Shown one piece after another: positions 30,989 to 39,423 of a stretch of 42,946 bases of DNA. The DNA is from Candidatus Saccharimonadota bacterium (GTDB taxonomy: Bacteria; Patescibacteriota; Saccharimonadia; Saccharimonadales; UBA4665). The DNA is taken from NCBI GenBank assembly GCA_014377695.1, contig JACMPA010000024.1, positions 1-42,946 on the forward strand, read 5' to 3'. Position 1 is the stretch's first letter; every line of letters begins with the position of its first letter. Under the pieces are notes generated by a model that did not search any database, was not told where the DNA came from, and worked only from the letters and a program-made list of their open reading frames with translations. A program made the translations under genes and the position numbers.

Positions 30989-32071
30989 ATGGGCAGCACA
31001 ACTAAAACCAATTATTTTTTCAAACACAAGCCGCTATTCGGTCTCGATATTGGTGCTGGCTCCCTAAAGGTGATGCAGCTGGATGCGGAGACGCTAGGAG
31101 CCAAACCGACCATAATCGGTTATGGCACGACTCATTTTGACCGCACAGCTATTGATAACGGCGAGATTGTCCAACCAGAGGTTGTAGCTAAAGCTATGGT
31201 TGCTATGTTCAAAGATGGACTTGTCGGCGACATCACTACTCGACGCGTGGCCATGGCCCTGCCAGCTTACCGGACCTTCACGCGAGCTATTAGCCTATCG
31301 TCCCTCAAACCCAAGGAATTGGCTGATGCCGTCCAGTTAGAGGCTGAGCAATACATCCCGATGCCGATCGAAGAACTCTACCTCGATTACTCGATTATTC
31401 GATCCGACAAAGAGACGACCGAGGTTTTTGCGGTCGCGGTCCCTCGAAAAATTGTTGACTCTTACTTAACCCTGGCCCGTATTCTAGGCTTGGAAGCGGT
31501 GTTAGTCGAAACAACCCTCGGTGGTTGTTCGCGGTTATTCTCTGTTGATAAACAGAGTGCTGGCGCCAGTGTCATTATCGACTTTGGCTCGCAGTCGTCA
31601 GACATCAGCATCTTCGACAAAACTATTTTGGTAACGGGTACCGTTCAGGGCGGCGGCGCAGTATTTACCAGCTCCATCAAGTCAAAGCTAAATGTTACAC
31701 AAGCTGAAGCAAATATAATCAAAAACAAATATGGACTCAGCCTCAGCAAAAAACAGAAGGAAATTAAGGATGCTCTAACGCCGACACTCGATCAGATCGT
31801 CAAAGAAATCCGCCGGATGATCCGGTACTACGATGAGCGCTATGGTGCAGACAAACCTGTTACGCAAGTTATCACGCTTGGCGGTGGCGCAAACATGCCA
31901 GGACTAACCGAATACATGACCGAAGCGTTACGATTGCCTGTTCGACATTGTGAACCGTGGCAGTATTTTAGTTACAAAAAACTACAGATACCAAGTACGG
32001 CTGACAAACCGATGTATGCCACCGCCGCCGGCTTGGCTTTAATCAACCCCAAAGAGGTGTTGAAATCATGA
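30989..32071 (+). CDS. pilM: Type IV pilus assembly protein PilM
   Basis: A 360-residue actin-fold protein: LFGLDIGAGSLKVMQL at the N-terminus (phosphate 1 loop), VIIDFGSQSSDISIF (phosphate 2) and VITLGGGANMPGL (adenosine loop). PilM binds nucleotide and the N-terminus of PilN at the cytoplasmic face. TATACT at about 30954-30959 gives a leader of about 25 nt. It starts the second half of the pilus operon. The stop codon overlaps a micro-ORF. Confidence 0.93.
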   Translation: MGSTTKTNYFFKHKPLFGLDIGAGSLKVMQLDAETLGAKPTIIGYGTTHFDRTAIDNGEIVQPEVVAKAMVAMFKDGLVGDITTRRVAMALPAYRTFTRAISLSSLKPKELADAVQLEAEQYIPMPIEELYLDYSIIRSDKETTEVFAVAVPRKIVDSYLTLARILGLEAVLVETTLGGCSRLFSVDKQSAGASVIIDFGSQSSDISIFDKTILVTGTVQGGGAVFTSSIKSKLNVTQAEANIIKNKYGLSLSKKQKEIKDALTPTLDQIVKEIRRMIRYYDERYGADKPVTQVITLGGGANMPGLTEYMTEALRLPVRHCEPWQYFSYKKLQIPSTADKPMYATAAGLALINPKEVLKS

Positions 32072-32115
32072 GTAGCTTTCAACCGACTACAATTCAAATT
32101 GGTGGTGCAGCTTAA
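32068..32115 (+). CDS. 15-residue micro-ORF between pilM and pilN
   Basis: MSSFQPTTIQIGGAA. Its ATG overlaps the pilM stop (ATGA) and its stop overlaps the pilN start (TAATG). It fills the gap exactly, so ribosomes ending pilM can pass to pilN through it. The peptide may have no function of its own. Confidence 0.5.
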   Translation: MSSFQPTTIQIGGAA

Positions 32116-32711
32116 TGATCAATTTGCTGCCCCCAACTGTCAAAGAAGATTATGTCTACGGCTCACGCAACACGACACTACTACACTGGGCCCTCGCGAT
32201 TATGGTTGGGCTCGTTGGGCTTGGTGCAATCACTACATACGGTATGGCAACCTTGCAAAAATCATCTAATTCGTACAGTGCACAGGTCATAACTGCAGAA
32301 CAGCAGCTCGCTGATCAAAATCTACAAGGTACTGAAAAGCAAGTAAAAGAACTCTCTAGTGACTTTAAATTAGTTGTACAAGTATTATCAAAGGAAGTAT
32401 TATTCTCGAAGTTGCTCAAACAAATTGCGACGGTCATACCTTCTAACGCCATCCTAACTGGGCTCACAATCAACCAAACTTCTGGCGGGATCGATATTTC
32501 TGCTGCAGCTAAAGATTATGCCACTGCCACCCAGCTACAAGTTAATTTAGAAGACCCTGCCAATAAAATATTTTCTAAAGCCGACATTCTCAGCATTACC
32601 TGTACCAACTCGGCTCAAAATGCTGAGTATCCTTGCGCGGTTCAAATTCGGGCACTGTTTGCGAACAGCAATCCCTACTTGTTTATCAACAGCAAAGGCA
32701 CGACCAAATGA
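32115..32711 (+). CDS. pilN: Type IV pilus assembly protein PilN
   Basis: A 198-residue protein that begins with the PilM-binding motif INLLPP, followed by one membrane segment (about 22-44), a coiled coil and a ferredoxin-like outer domain (about 95-190). This is the standard PilN layout. It forms the alignment complex with PilM and PilO. The start is coupled to the micro-ORF by TAATG. The 3' end overlaps pilO by 4 nt. Confidence 0.88.
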   Translation: MINLLPPTVKEDYVYGSRNTTLLHWALAIMVGLVGLGAITTYGMATLQKSSNSYSAQVITAEQQLADQNLQGTEKQVKELSSDFKLVVQVLSKEVLFSKLLKQIATVIPSNAILTGLTINQTSGGIDISAAAKDYATATQLQVNLEDPANKIFSKADILSITCTNSAQNAEYPCAVQIRALFANSNPYLFINSKGTTK

Positions 32712-33352
32712 GTACTAAGCGCGTCTATTACATCATGATTGGACTTGTAGCCGTATTATTCATTGGTGTGATTGGTGGCACGTATCAAGTCAACAGTTTA
32801 CTCAAAAGCAAAGCAAAACACCTGGTTGATTTGAAGCTTCAGAGCCAAGTGATAGCTAGTCAACAAACCGGCTTACAGAATGCCAAAAAACAGGTTGCCC
32901 AGTATGCAGGCTTTGAAGCAACCGCCAAAGCAATTGTGCCGCAAGATAAGGACCAAGCTCAGGCAGTGCTGGAAATCACTAAGCTTGCTGCCGCTAGCGG
33001 CATTACAAGACTAAGCTCGGTAACCTTTCCACTCTCGACTCTTGGTGGTGTAGCTGGCGCTGGTGCTAGTACGCCACCTTCCGGCGCAGCACCTTCCACG
33101 GCAAGCCCAAAGACTTCCCTAACCCAATTGCTGCCTGTTAAAGGTGGTAGTGCTGGATTGTATAGTCTGCAAATCACTATTCAGCAAACATCCGAGGCCA
33201 CCATACCGTACAGCCAATTCATAACTTTCTTGGAAAAGCTGGAACAAAACCGGCGTACTGCCCAGGTATCAAGCATAGTTTTGCAGCCCGATAACCTTCG
33301 CCCTAACATGGTAGCCTTTACTCTAGTTATCAACGAGTTTATTAAGCCATGA
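32708..33352 (+). CDS. pilO: Type IV pilus assembly protein PilO
   Basis: A 214-residue protein starting MSTKRVYYIMIG. I place the start here, at the ATGA overlap with pilN, because upstream in-frame sequence lies inside pilN and adds no conserved region. It has one membrane segment (about 8-28), a coiled-coil stretch, a Ser/Pro-rich insertion (about 110-135) and a beta-alpha domain with YSLQITIQQ and YSQFITFLEKLEQNRR. PilO pairs with PilN at the outer face of the membrane. Confidence 0.85.
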   Translation: MSTKRVYYIMIGLVAVLFIGVIGGTYQVNSLLKSKAKHLVDLKLQSQVIASQQTGLQNAKKQVAQYAGFEATAKAIVPQDKDQAQAVLEITKLAAASGITRLSSVTFPLSTLGGVAGAGASTPPSGAAPSTASPKTSLTQLLPVKGGSAGLYSLQITIQQTSEATIPYSQFITFLEKLEQNRRTAQVSSIVLQPDNLRPNMVAFTLVINEFIKP

Positions 33353-33651
33353 ATGAAATGAATTTAGAATCCTTTAAGGAAAAAGTTCTCGATTTCATCG
33401 AGAACGTTAAGCGCTATACAGTAATTCTATTCTGCCTGTTCTTTGCCGTTATTTACGGTTTCATTGTATACCGGGTTCAAGTCCTCAATAGCAGCGAACC
33501 GTCATTGACAGATGTTGCCACCAAAAGTCAAACAGCTTCCGTTCCGCACATTGACCCCAAGGTACTGAGTCAACTGCAGCAATTGCAGGATAATAGTGTG
33601 AGCGTAAAAACGCTCTTCAGTGACCTACGCAGCAATCCATTCCAGGAATAA
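33349..33651 (+). CDS. Pilus-operon membrane protein of unknown family (PilP position)
   Basis: A 100-residue protein with one membrane segment (about 22-44) and a small outer tail rich in Gln and Ser. The ATG overlaps the pilO stop by 4 nt, so it is made with the alignment complex. It lies where pilP is found in other operons, but it has no lipobox or PilP fold that I can see. It may be a lineage-specific partner of PilO. Confidence 0.65.
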   Translation: MNEMNLESFKEKVLDFIENVKRYTVILFCLFFAVIYGFIVYRVQVLNSSEPSLTDVATKSQTASVPHIDPKVLSQLQQLQDNSVSVKTLFSDLRSNPFQE

Positions 33652-33696
33652 TCTAGTCCTGCTTGAGCGCCACCTGTGGGCTCACTGTGCATACAT

Positions 33697-34305
33697 TTAC
33701 TGGCTAGTATTGGATGTGTTGATCGTAGTGCGACCGAGCCGCTGATTCTCGTTCATGAACTCTTCATGTGCTTCGATAATGTCGATGGCGCATTTTTGTG
33801 GTGATGGGCAGTAAGGAAACTGGAATTTAGAATGCTCGCCGGCAGTTTCAACTTTGAGCGTACCGTAACCAAATATCGTCTGCAGAATACTACTTTGTTC
33901 AAAAGTGACGTCTTCTAAATTCTCTAGGCTGAGCTGACTGGTCTGTTTATGGAATAAACTGGTCTGCTGGACCTGCGTGATGCTATCACTGGTAACAATC
34001 CAGCGATTACCCCGGTAGATAATAACTGCAATATACCCAAAAAGCGATATTAGTACTGCCACGGCTACTGCTGCAACGAAGGCATACGTTTTGTCAGTAG
34101 CGCTCAGATTTGGTATGAGTGTCGGCAAATAGCCAATGAACCCGAACAGTAACAGTAGCAAGATTCCACAGGTTGCATACACGCCGATCAAGCCGATAGG
34201 ATGGCGCTTGAGGCTACATACAACCCGTTCACCCGGGCTCATCACCCGCAGCGGGTTATCTTCTTCGTTCTCTCGTGATAGTCGTGTTGTATCTGTTGGT
34301 TCCAT
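33697..34305 (-). CDS. Bacterial PH-domain membrane protein
   Basis: A 202-residue protein with two membrane segments (about 38-60 and 75-97) followed by a bacterial PH-like domain (about 100-190), with RGNRWIVTSDSITQVQQTSLFHKQTSQLSLENLEDVTFEQSS. This resembles the YdbT/DUF304-type PH domains. Function unknown. TATAAT on the minus strand lies 13 nt before the ATG. It converges with the pilus operon, with a short GAGC-CCAC hairpin at 33665-33683 between them, and follows ruvB after 14 nt. Confidence 0.75.
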   Translation of the reverse strand: MEPTDTTRLSRENEEDNPLRVMSPGERVVCSLKRHPIGLIGVYATCGILLLLLFGFIGYLPTLIPNLSATDKTYAFVAAVAVAVLISLFGYIAVIIYRGNRWIVTSDSITQVQQTSLFHKQTSQLSLENLEDVTFEQSSILQTIFGYGTLKVETAGEHSKFQFPYCPSPQKCAIDIIEAHEEFMNENQRLGRTTINTSNTSQ

Positions 34306-34319
34306 AATACTTGCCTAAA

Positions 34320-35351
34320 TTATACCAGGTTTACATCTCCCGATGATTGCTTCGGTGGCCTACCAAGGTGCACATAAGCCTTATTAGTCACCTTGCGACC
34401 GCGTGGTGTCCGTTCGAGTAAGCCGATCTGCATCAAATATGGCTCGATGAAGTCTTCAATCGTGCTGCGCTCCTCAGCAGTCAGTGCAGCAATTGTCTCA
34501 ACGCCGACTGGACCGCCATCATAGCTTTCGATGATGGCGCTCAGCAACATACGATCAGCGGGATCAAGCCCTAGTTCATCAACTTCGAGTAAATCTAGCG
34601 CTTTAGTGCTAATTGGTAGATCAATAATGCCGTCACCGTTTACGTCGGCATAGTCGCGCACCCGTTTGAGGAGCCGGTTGGCAATACGGGGCGTTTGCCG
34701 ACTTCGTTCAGCTAGCTTGAGGGCCGCCGGTTCGTGTATTTTGATATCGAGAATCCCCGCTGCTCGAGCGATTACCTGTTGCATGTGTTCGTTGCTATAA
34801 AACTCTAAACGATGCGTATGACCAAACCGATCTCGCAGTGGTGCTGCCAATGCTCCGGCGCGCGTTGTGGCACCGATCAGCGTAAACTGTGGCAAGTCCA
34901 ACCGCATTGAACGGGCTGAGGGACCCTTACCGAGAATAATATCCAATTTGTAATCTTCCATCGCACTATAGAGTACTTCTTCGACGCTGCGGTGTAACCG
35001 GTGAATTTCATCAATAAATAATATGTCACCGTCCTGAAGGTTGGTAAGCAGGCTCGCTAGATCCCCAGCTCGTTCAATAGCTGGCCCAGAGGTAATTCGT
35101 ATCTGGGCGCCCATTTCGTTGGCAATCACGCTAGCCATGGTTGTTTTACCAAGTCCCGGTGGGCCGTATAAAAGCACGTGATCCAGCGCTTCACCGCGCT
35201 TTTTGGCGGCAGTAATAGCCAGTTGCAGGTTTTGTTTTAGACGGTCTTGACCGATGTAACTCTCAAAATTATGCGGCCTTAATTTATTCTCGAGCTCCTG
35301 TTCTTCAGGAGTCTCATCTTGGACAGCAGCACCAACAATTCGTTCTATCAT
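34320..35351 (-). CDS. ruvB: Holliday junction helicase RuvB
   Basis: A 343-residue AAA+ ATPase with Walker [10 protein letters not shown] (63-71), Walker [11 protein letters not shown], sensor [11 protein letters not shown], the arginine finger region RDRFG, and a C-terminal winged helix ([17 protein letters not shown]). RuvB drives branch migration with RuvA. TATACT on the minus strand lies 8 nt before the ATG. ruvA is not adjacent: an aldo/keto reductase gene lies between them. Confidence 0.96.
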   Translation of the reverse strand: MIERIVGAAVQDETPEEQELENKLRPHNFESYIGQDRLKQNLQLAITAAKKRGEALDHVLLYGPPGLGKTTMASVIANEMGAQIRITSGPAIERAGDLASLLTNLQDGDILFIDEIHRLHRSVEEVLYSAMEDYKLDIILGKGPSARSMRLDLPQFTLIGATTRAGALAAPLRDRFGHTHRLEFYSNEHMQQVIARAAGILDIKIHEPAALKLAERSRQTPRIANRLLKRVRDYADVNGDGIIDLPISTKALDLLEVDELGLDPADRMLLSAIIESYDGGPVGVETIAALTAEERSTIEDFIEPYLMQIGLLERTPRGRKVTNKAYVHLGRPPKQSSGDVNLV

Positions 35352-35396
35352 TACTGTTTAGTATAGCGCAATATACTTACGCTTGTCGCAAAGAGA

Positions 35397-36212
35397 TTAC
35401 GGCGCACGCGACGGATCCCAACAAGTACGGAGGTCGCGGTCTAGGCCAGCAAGTCGCGTCATGTCCGCTTCATTTAATTCAAAGTCGAATATTTCGGCGT
35501 TTTCTTTAACCCGGCTTGGCGTAACTGATTTAGGTAAGACTACAAGGTCTTTTTGTACCAACCAACGAAGCATTATCTGGGCAAAGGATTTGCCGTACTT
35601 CTGGGCAAGCTCCTGTAACAGTGGCTCTTCGGCACCTGCTCTGGCGTGAGCGAGGGGCGAATAGGCTTCAACAGCAATGCCGTTCTCCTTACAGTACGCC
35701 AGTAGTTCTGGCTGCTGCAAAAATACATGCAGCTCCACCTGGTTAACGGCGGGCATTGCGGCGGCATATTTTTTCATTTCTTCTAAGTGTCGAATGGTGT
35801 AGTTGCTGACACCAATAGTCTTGGCCTTACCGGCCGCCTTCATTTCTTCGAGAGTTTTCCAGGCTTTTTTACGCATCAGGGCAACTGGAAAATGTAATAG
35901 TACGAGGTCGACATAGTCCGTTTGCAGTCGGTCGAGCGACTTCTCGAAACTAGGTTTTGTATGACCAATCGTTATGTTCTCGACACGGATCTTGGTTGTA
36001 ATCCATATGTCCTCACGTTTCAACCCGTGGCGCTTCCATGCTTCACCCAGGTAATTCTCATTGCCATACACTTGAGCGGTGTCGAAATGCCGGTAGCCGC
36101 TGGCGACGGCTGCGTCGAATGAGACGTTAAACTCTTGCTGCGAAACTTTCCACAACCCAAGCCCTATTTGGGGTATCGAACTAGTTTCATCGAGTTTTAT
36201 GTTTGGAATCAT
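35397..36212 (-). CDS. Aldo/keto reductase
   Basis: A 271-residue NADPH-dependent TIM-barrel reductase. It shows GLGLWKV near the N-terminus, HFDTAQVYGNENYLG with the catalytic Asp and Tyr, the Lys in WITTKIRV, the His in LVLLHFP, VNQVELHVFLQQ, and a cofactor-binding VVLPKSVTPSRVKENAEIFDF. It probably reduces aldehydes such as methylglyoxal. It lies between ruvA and ruvB with small gaps (4 nt to ruvA). A paralogue is cut by the right edge of the window. Confidence 0.9.
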   Translation of the reverse strand: MIPNIKLDETSSIPQIGLGLWKVSQQEFNVSFDAAVASGYRHFDTAQVYGNENYLGEAWKRHGLKREDIWITTKIRVENITIGHTKPSFEKSLDRLQTDYVDLVLLHFPVALMRKKAWKTLEEMKAAGKAKTIGVSNYTIRHLEEMKKYAAAMPAVNQVELHVFLQQPELLAYCKENGIAVEAYSPLAHARAGAEEPLLQELAQKYGKSFAQIMLRWLVQKDLVVLPKSVTPSRVKENAEIFDFELNEADMTRLAGLDRDLRTCWDPSRAP

Positions 36213-36216
36213 CGGT

Positions 36217-36792
36217 TTAGCCTTTCAGCGCTAATTTGATACGTTCTTCTACTGGTAGCTCTGGATCAATCTTCTGCAAGGCGACCGTGGCATCTTGTGG
36301 GGAGTAACCAAGGCTTATCAAGGCCTCAGAAGCCTCATCCTGGGCATTTACACCAGGCCGACCGACAATGTTCTCGGCCGCGTCGGTACTAATTAGCCCG
36401 ACTTTATCGCGCAGCTCAACCACGATCTGTTCAGCGGCTCGTTTGCCAACCCCTTTAGCAGATTGCAGAAGCTTCACATCGCCGGCCGCGATAGCACCGC
36501 GCACACCTGGGGCAGTACCAATATCCAGAACAGCTAAAGCTACCTTAGGACCAACATTCTTAACGCCCAGCAACTGCTCAAACAGTGCTTTAGTATCGAC
36601 CTGTACGAACCCAAACAGGTCGTAGCTTTGTTCGCGGATATGCTCGTGGATATAAAATTTAGCAGAATCACCAGTATTCATACGGCTAAAATCTTCAGCA
36701 GTAACCTGTAGGCCGTAGCCTACACCGTTCACATCGAGCACCACCATATCGTGTAGCTTCTCACTCACTACGCCGTTAAGTGTCGCGATCAT
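36217..36792 (-). CDS. ruvA: Holliday junction protein RuvA
   Basis: A 191-residue protein with the N-terminal OB fold (MIATLNGVVSEK, VVLDVNGVGYGLQV), the helix-hairpin-helix region (LLGVKNVGPKVALAVLDI; LLQSAKGVGKRAAEQIVVEL) and a C-terminal domain that contacts RuvB (DEASEALISLGYSPQDA). RuvA binds the four-way junction. It leads the ruvA - reductase - ruvB run and is divergent from the His-rich membrane protein. Confidence 0.95.
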   Translation of the reverse strand: MIATLNGVVSEKLHDMVVLDVNGVGYGLQVTAEDFSRMNTGDSAKFYIHEHIREQSYDLFGFVQVDTKALFEQLLGVKNVGPKVALAVLDIGTAPGVRGAIAAGDVKLLQSAKGVGKRAAEQIVVELRDKVGLISTDAAENIVGRPGVNAQDEASEALISLGYSPQDATVALQKIDPELPVEERIKLALKG

Positions 36793-36880
36793 AAGATTTT
36801 ACTAACTAGCAGTACATCGCTTCTTGATATAGGAACATTCATACATCTATTATGGCACAGCCAGCTTACAGTCAATGAGT

Positions 36881-36886
36881 TATACT
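36881..36886 (+). promoter_or_regulatory. -10 box deciding the start of the His-rich protein gene
   Basis: TATACT is followed by GGAATA and then the ATG at 36893. An ATG at 36875 lies upstream of this box and would not be on the transcript, so the shorter protein is preferred. Confidence 0.6.
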
Positions 36887-36892
36887 GGAATA

Positions 36893-37579
36893 ATGAAAAA
36901 TGGCCTTAAAAAAGAAATAGTCCACGAAGCAAAGGTACCTAAACCTGCAGCGCGAAAACAGCTGACAGTTTTTAGCAATAGATGGGTACTATTTTTGTCT
37001 GGCTTGGTTCTAGCAACACTCGTAATACTCAGCGTACGGTTCTTTACTTATTCTATTAATCACACGCATTATCATGCCAACTTCGCTGTGTATATCAACG
37101 GTCAACGTGAAGACTTCAAAGCCCCTCAGTATTACGAAGAGATTGCTGCTTGTACCGTGAATGGAACTATCGTGCCAGCTCAGCGGGCACACATGCACGA
37201 AAAGGTTAATTCGGTCGTCCATGTGCACGACGATGCGGTCACCTGGGAACAATTCTTTAACAACATTGGTTGGACGCTTGGCCCTAACTTCATTCAAAAC
37301 AATGAGCGCGTGTTGTATGTGGCCGACGACACTAACAAACTCAACATAGTATTAAATGATCAAAACCTGACTGATTTAACCTCGATCGCCAATGAGGTCA
37401 TCAAAAGCGAAGACCGATTGCTGATCAGCTTTGGGGCAATTGATGACGACACCCTGAATAACGAATACGAAACTGTGGCAAAGTCGGCACATCAGTACAA
37501 CATGTCTAACGACCCCGCTAGCTGTTCTGGCGTAATGGACCACGTTAGGACCTCCGACCGCCTCAAGCACTTGTTCTAA
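36893..37579 (+). CDS. Membrane-anchored His-rich protein, putative metal binding
   Basis: A 228-residue protein with a basic cytoplasmic N-terminus, one membrane segment (about 27-47) and an outer domain. Histidines cluster in SINHTHYHANFAVYINGQ and RAHMHEKVNSVVHVHDD; two cysteines are present. Similar HxHxNFAVYING proteins are found in other CPR genomes without known function. The histidine arrangement suggests a metal site outside the cell. It is predicted leaderless. The stop codon overlaps the convergent ruvC stop by 4 nt. Confidence 0.65.
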   Translation: MKNGLKKEIVHEAKVPKPAARKQLTVFSNRWVLFLSGLVLATLVILSVRFFTYSINHTHYHANFAVYINGQREDFKAPQYYEEIAACTVNGTIVPAQRAHMHEKVNSVVHVHDDAVTWEQFFNNIGWTLGPNFIQNNERVLYVADDTNKLNIVLNDQNLTDLTSIANEVIKSEDRLLISFGAIDDDTLNNEYETVAKSAHQYNMSNDPASCSGVMDHVRTSDRLKHLF

Positions 37580-38049
37580 TATTTGCCGGTTTGGGCTTGG
37601 GTAAGCGCGGCCGCGATTGCGTCCGCACAATCGTCTGGTTTTGGAACTTCTTGTAAACCTAGGATCACGCGTACCATTTCTTGGATCTGCTTTTTGTCAG
37701 CTTTACCGTAGCCAGTCACGGCCATTTTGATTTGCAACGGGGTATACTCGAATATTTCAAGTCCAGCTTGTTTCCCACATAGCAGTACTACGCCACGGGC
37801 TTGCGAAACGGTCATAGCTGTCGTCACGTTCTTAGCGAAGAACAGCTTTTCGACCGACATGATTGTCGGTTTGTTGCTGGCAATTATCTCTGATAGTTCC
37901 TCGAAAATCGTTACTAAGCGTACCGCGTCGTCCTCATGCACCGGTGTACGAATCACGCCGGCATCCACCAGCGTCGCTTTACCTTTATCTACATCGATAA
38001 CGCCAAAGCCCAGGATTCCAGTCCCAGGGTCGATCCCAAGTATCCTCAC
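37576..38049 (-). CDS. ruvC: Holliday junction resolvase RuvC
   Basis: A 157-residue resolvase with RILGIDPGTGILGFGVI (first catalytic Asp), SVEKLFFAKN (Glu), and a C-terminal KPDDCADAIAAALTQA with the last acidic pair. It cuts four-way junctions after RuvAB migration. It starts with GTG overlapping the stop of the S51 peptidase gene (GTGA), so it is coupled to that gene rather than to ruvAB, and it is transcribed with yebC and comEC. Confidence 0.95.
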   Translation of the reverse strand: MRILGIDPGTGILGFGVIDVDKGKATLVDAGVIRTPVHEDDAVRLVTIFEELSEIIASNKPTIMSVEKLFFAKNVTTAMTVSQARGVVLLCGKQAGLEIFEYTPLQIKMAVTGYGKADKKQIQEMVRVILGLQEVPKPDDCADAIAAALTQAQTGKY

Positions 38050-38693
38050 GATACGACCGTTTCTTCACTACCATCACCGTCAATAATTAGCACTTCGCCG
38101 TCAGTGAGTGCCATATGGGATATCTGAGCTTTTTCCATGGCATCGACTGCTTTCTCAGCGGCATCACTTGCAGGGTGATCGGACATGTAATGTGGTACGA
38201 AGACGTATTCCAATATTCCAAGCCCCGATGTCACAGCGGGCACGCCATATACTTGCTGTACTACTTCGGGATCGTCCATGACAGCTAACGGTCCAAGCGT
38301 CGGCGACAGGACGCAAGAGCCGGCGCTGGATCCTGCGTACAGGAGCGAATCATCGCGTATACGCGTAACAAGTATTCTGTCGAGTCCACTGAGTTGCATA
38401 GCGGTTCGTAAGAGGAATGTGTTGCCCCCTCCGACATAGGTTACGCCAAATAGCTGGAACTTTGCCGCAAGCTCACCCGACTTTCCGAAGTAGTCACGTA
38501 GATCAACTTCCTCCGGCTCAAAACCGAGCTCGCGGAGCGTAGCCAACTGTTCATTACCCTTTACAGTGCGTTGCTCTGTGGCCTGATAATCGTAAGCATT
38601 CATAATGGAAGCAACTTTCAGATTAGCACCAGCGAGTTTAAGTATTTCTTCTGGTCGATTTCCGAAGCCATATGACGATAGATACAGTTTCAT
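38046..38693 (-). CDS. Peptidase E-like (S51 family) protein
   Basis: A 215-residue class I glutamine-amidotransferase-fold protein. The S51 motifs are present: VGGGNTFLL (about 88-96), the nucleophile Ser in YAGSSAGSCVLSP, and His in YVFVPHYMSDH. S51 enzymes include aspartyl dipeptidase (PepE) and cyanophycinase; the substrate here is not known. It begins 7 nt after yebC and overlaps ruvC, so it is part of the comEC-yebC-ruvC run. Confidence 0.82.
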   Translation of the reverse strand: MKLYLSSYGFGNRPEEILKLAGANLKVASIMNAYDYQATEQRTVKGNEQLATLRELGFEPEEVDLRDYFGKSGELAAKFQLFGVTYVGGGNTFLLRTAMQLSGLDRILVTRIRDDSLLYAGSSAGSCVLSPTLGPLAVMDDPEVVQQVYGVPAVTSGLGILEYVFVPHYMSDHPASDAAEKAVDAMEKAQISHMALTDGEVLIIDGDGSEETVVS

Positions 38694-38700
38694 TCTGCCC

Positions 38701-39423
38701 CTAAAGTAACGATTCAGCTATATCGAAATTGACGTGCGTGTTGACGACGTCGTCACAGGCATCGAGGGCGTCCATTAAGCGCATAATTTTCCCAGCAGTG
38801 GCTTCGTCGGTAACTTCCACAGTATTGCCAGGGACATAGGTTAATTCGGCTTCGGTAATTTCCAGTCCTGCTGCCTTCAAGGCATCACGGACTTTAGCCA
38901 GGTCAGTTGGGTCGGTATAGATGAGGCTAGACCCATCATCGTCCTGGACATCGCTAGCGCCTGCGTCAAGGGCCTGCATCATCAACTCGTCTCCGGTGCC
39001 AGTTACGCGAATAACGCCCTTACGGTCAAACTGGAAGGCCACAGCCCCCTTCTCAGCAATATTACCCCCGTGTTTGCTGAATGCCAGCTTTACTATCGGA
39101 TACGTACGATTCAAGTTATCGGTCGCAACTTCGACCAGGATGGCGACGCCCTGCGGGCCATAACCCTCATACAACACTTCCTGCATCTGAGCAGCCGATT
39201 TGTCCTTAATGCGATCAAGGGCCCGCTGCACGTTGGCCGACGGCATATTAGCGGCCTTTGCCTTATCAATTGCTAAACGTAGCGAAAAATTGGTGTCCGG
39301 ATCGATACCGTCACGGGCGGCCATGGCAATGGCATGGCCGAGTTTGGTGAACACGGCGCCACGGGCAGCGTCTTTGGCGCCTTTTTCACGCTTGATTGTT
39401 GACCACTTGGAGTGTCCGCTCAA
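38701..39423 (-). CDS. yebC: YebC/PmpR-family protein
   Basis: A 240-residue YebC protein: SGHSKWSTIKREKGAKDAARG at the N-terminus, YEGYGPQGVAILVE, and a C-terminal regulatory domain. The family was long described as transcriptional regulators and has more recently been linked to translation of proline-rich stretches. It uses a TTG start, supported by GGAG 7 nt upstream and by the conserved SGHSKW beginning. Its first 38 nt lie inside the comEC 3' end. Confidence 0.93.
   Translation of the reverse strand: MSGHSKWSTIKREKGAKDAARGAVFTKLGHAIAMAARDGIDPDTNFSLRLAIDKAKAANMPSANVQRALDRIKDKSAAQMQEVLYEGYGPQGVAILVEVATDNLNRTYPIVKLAFSKHGGNIAEKGAVAFQFDRKGVIRVTGTGDELMMQALDAGASDVQDDDGSSLIYTDPTDLAKVRDALKAAGLEITEAELTYVPGNTVEVTDEATAGKIMRLMDALDACDDVVNTHVNFDIAESLL

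Noticed and set aside
32633-32707. Longer PilO starting inside pilN
   Set aside because: The extra 25 residues have no conserved features, whereas the ATGA overlap start at 32708 gives the usual short N-terminus before the membrane segment.
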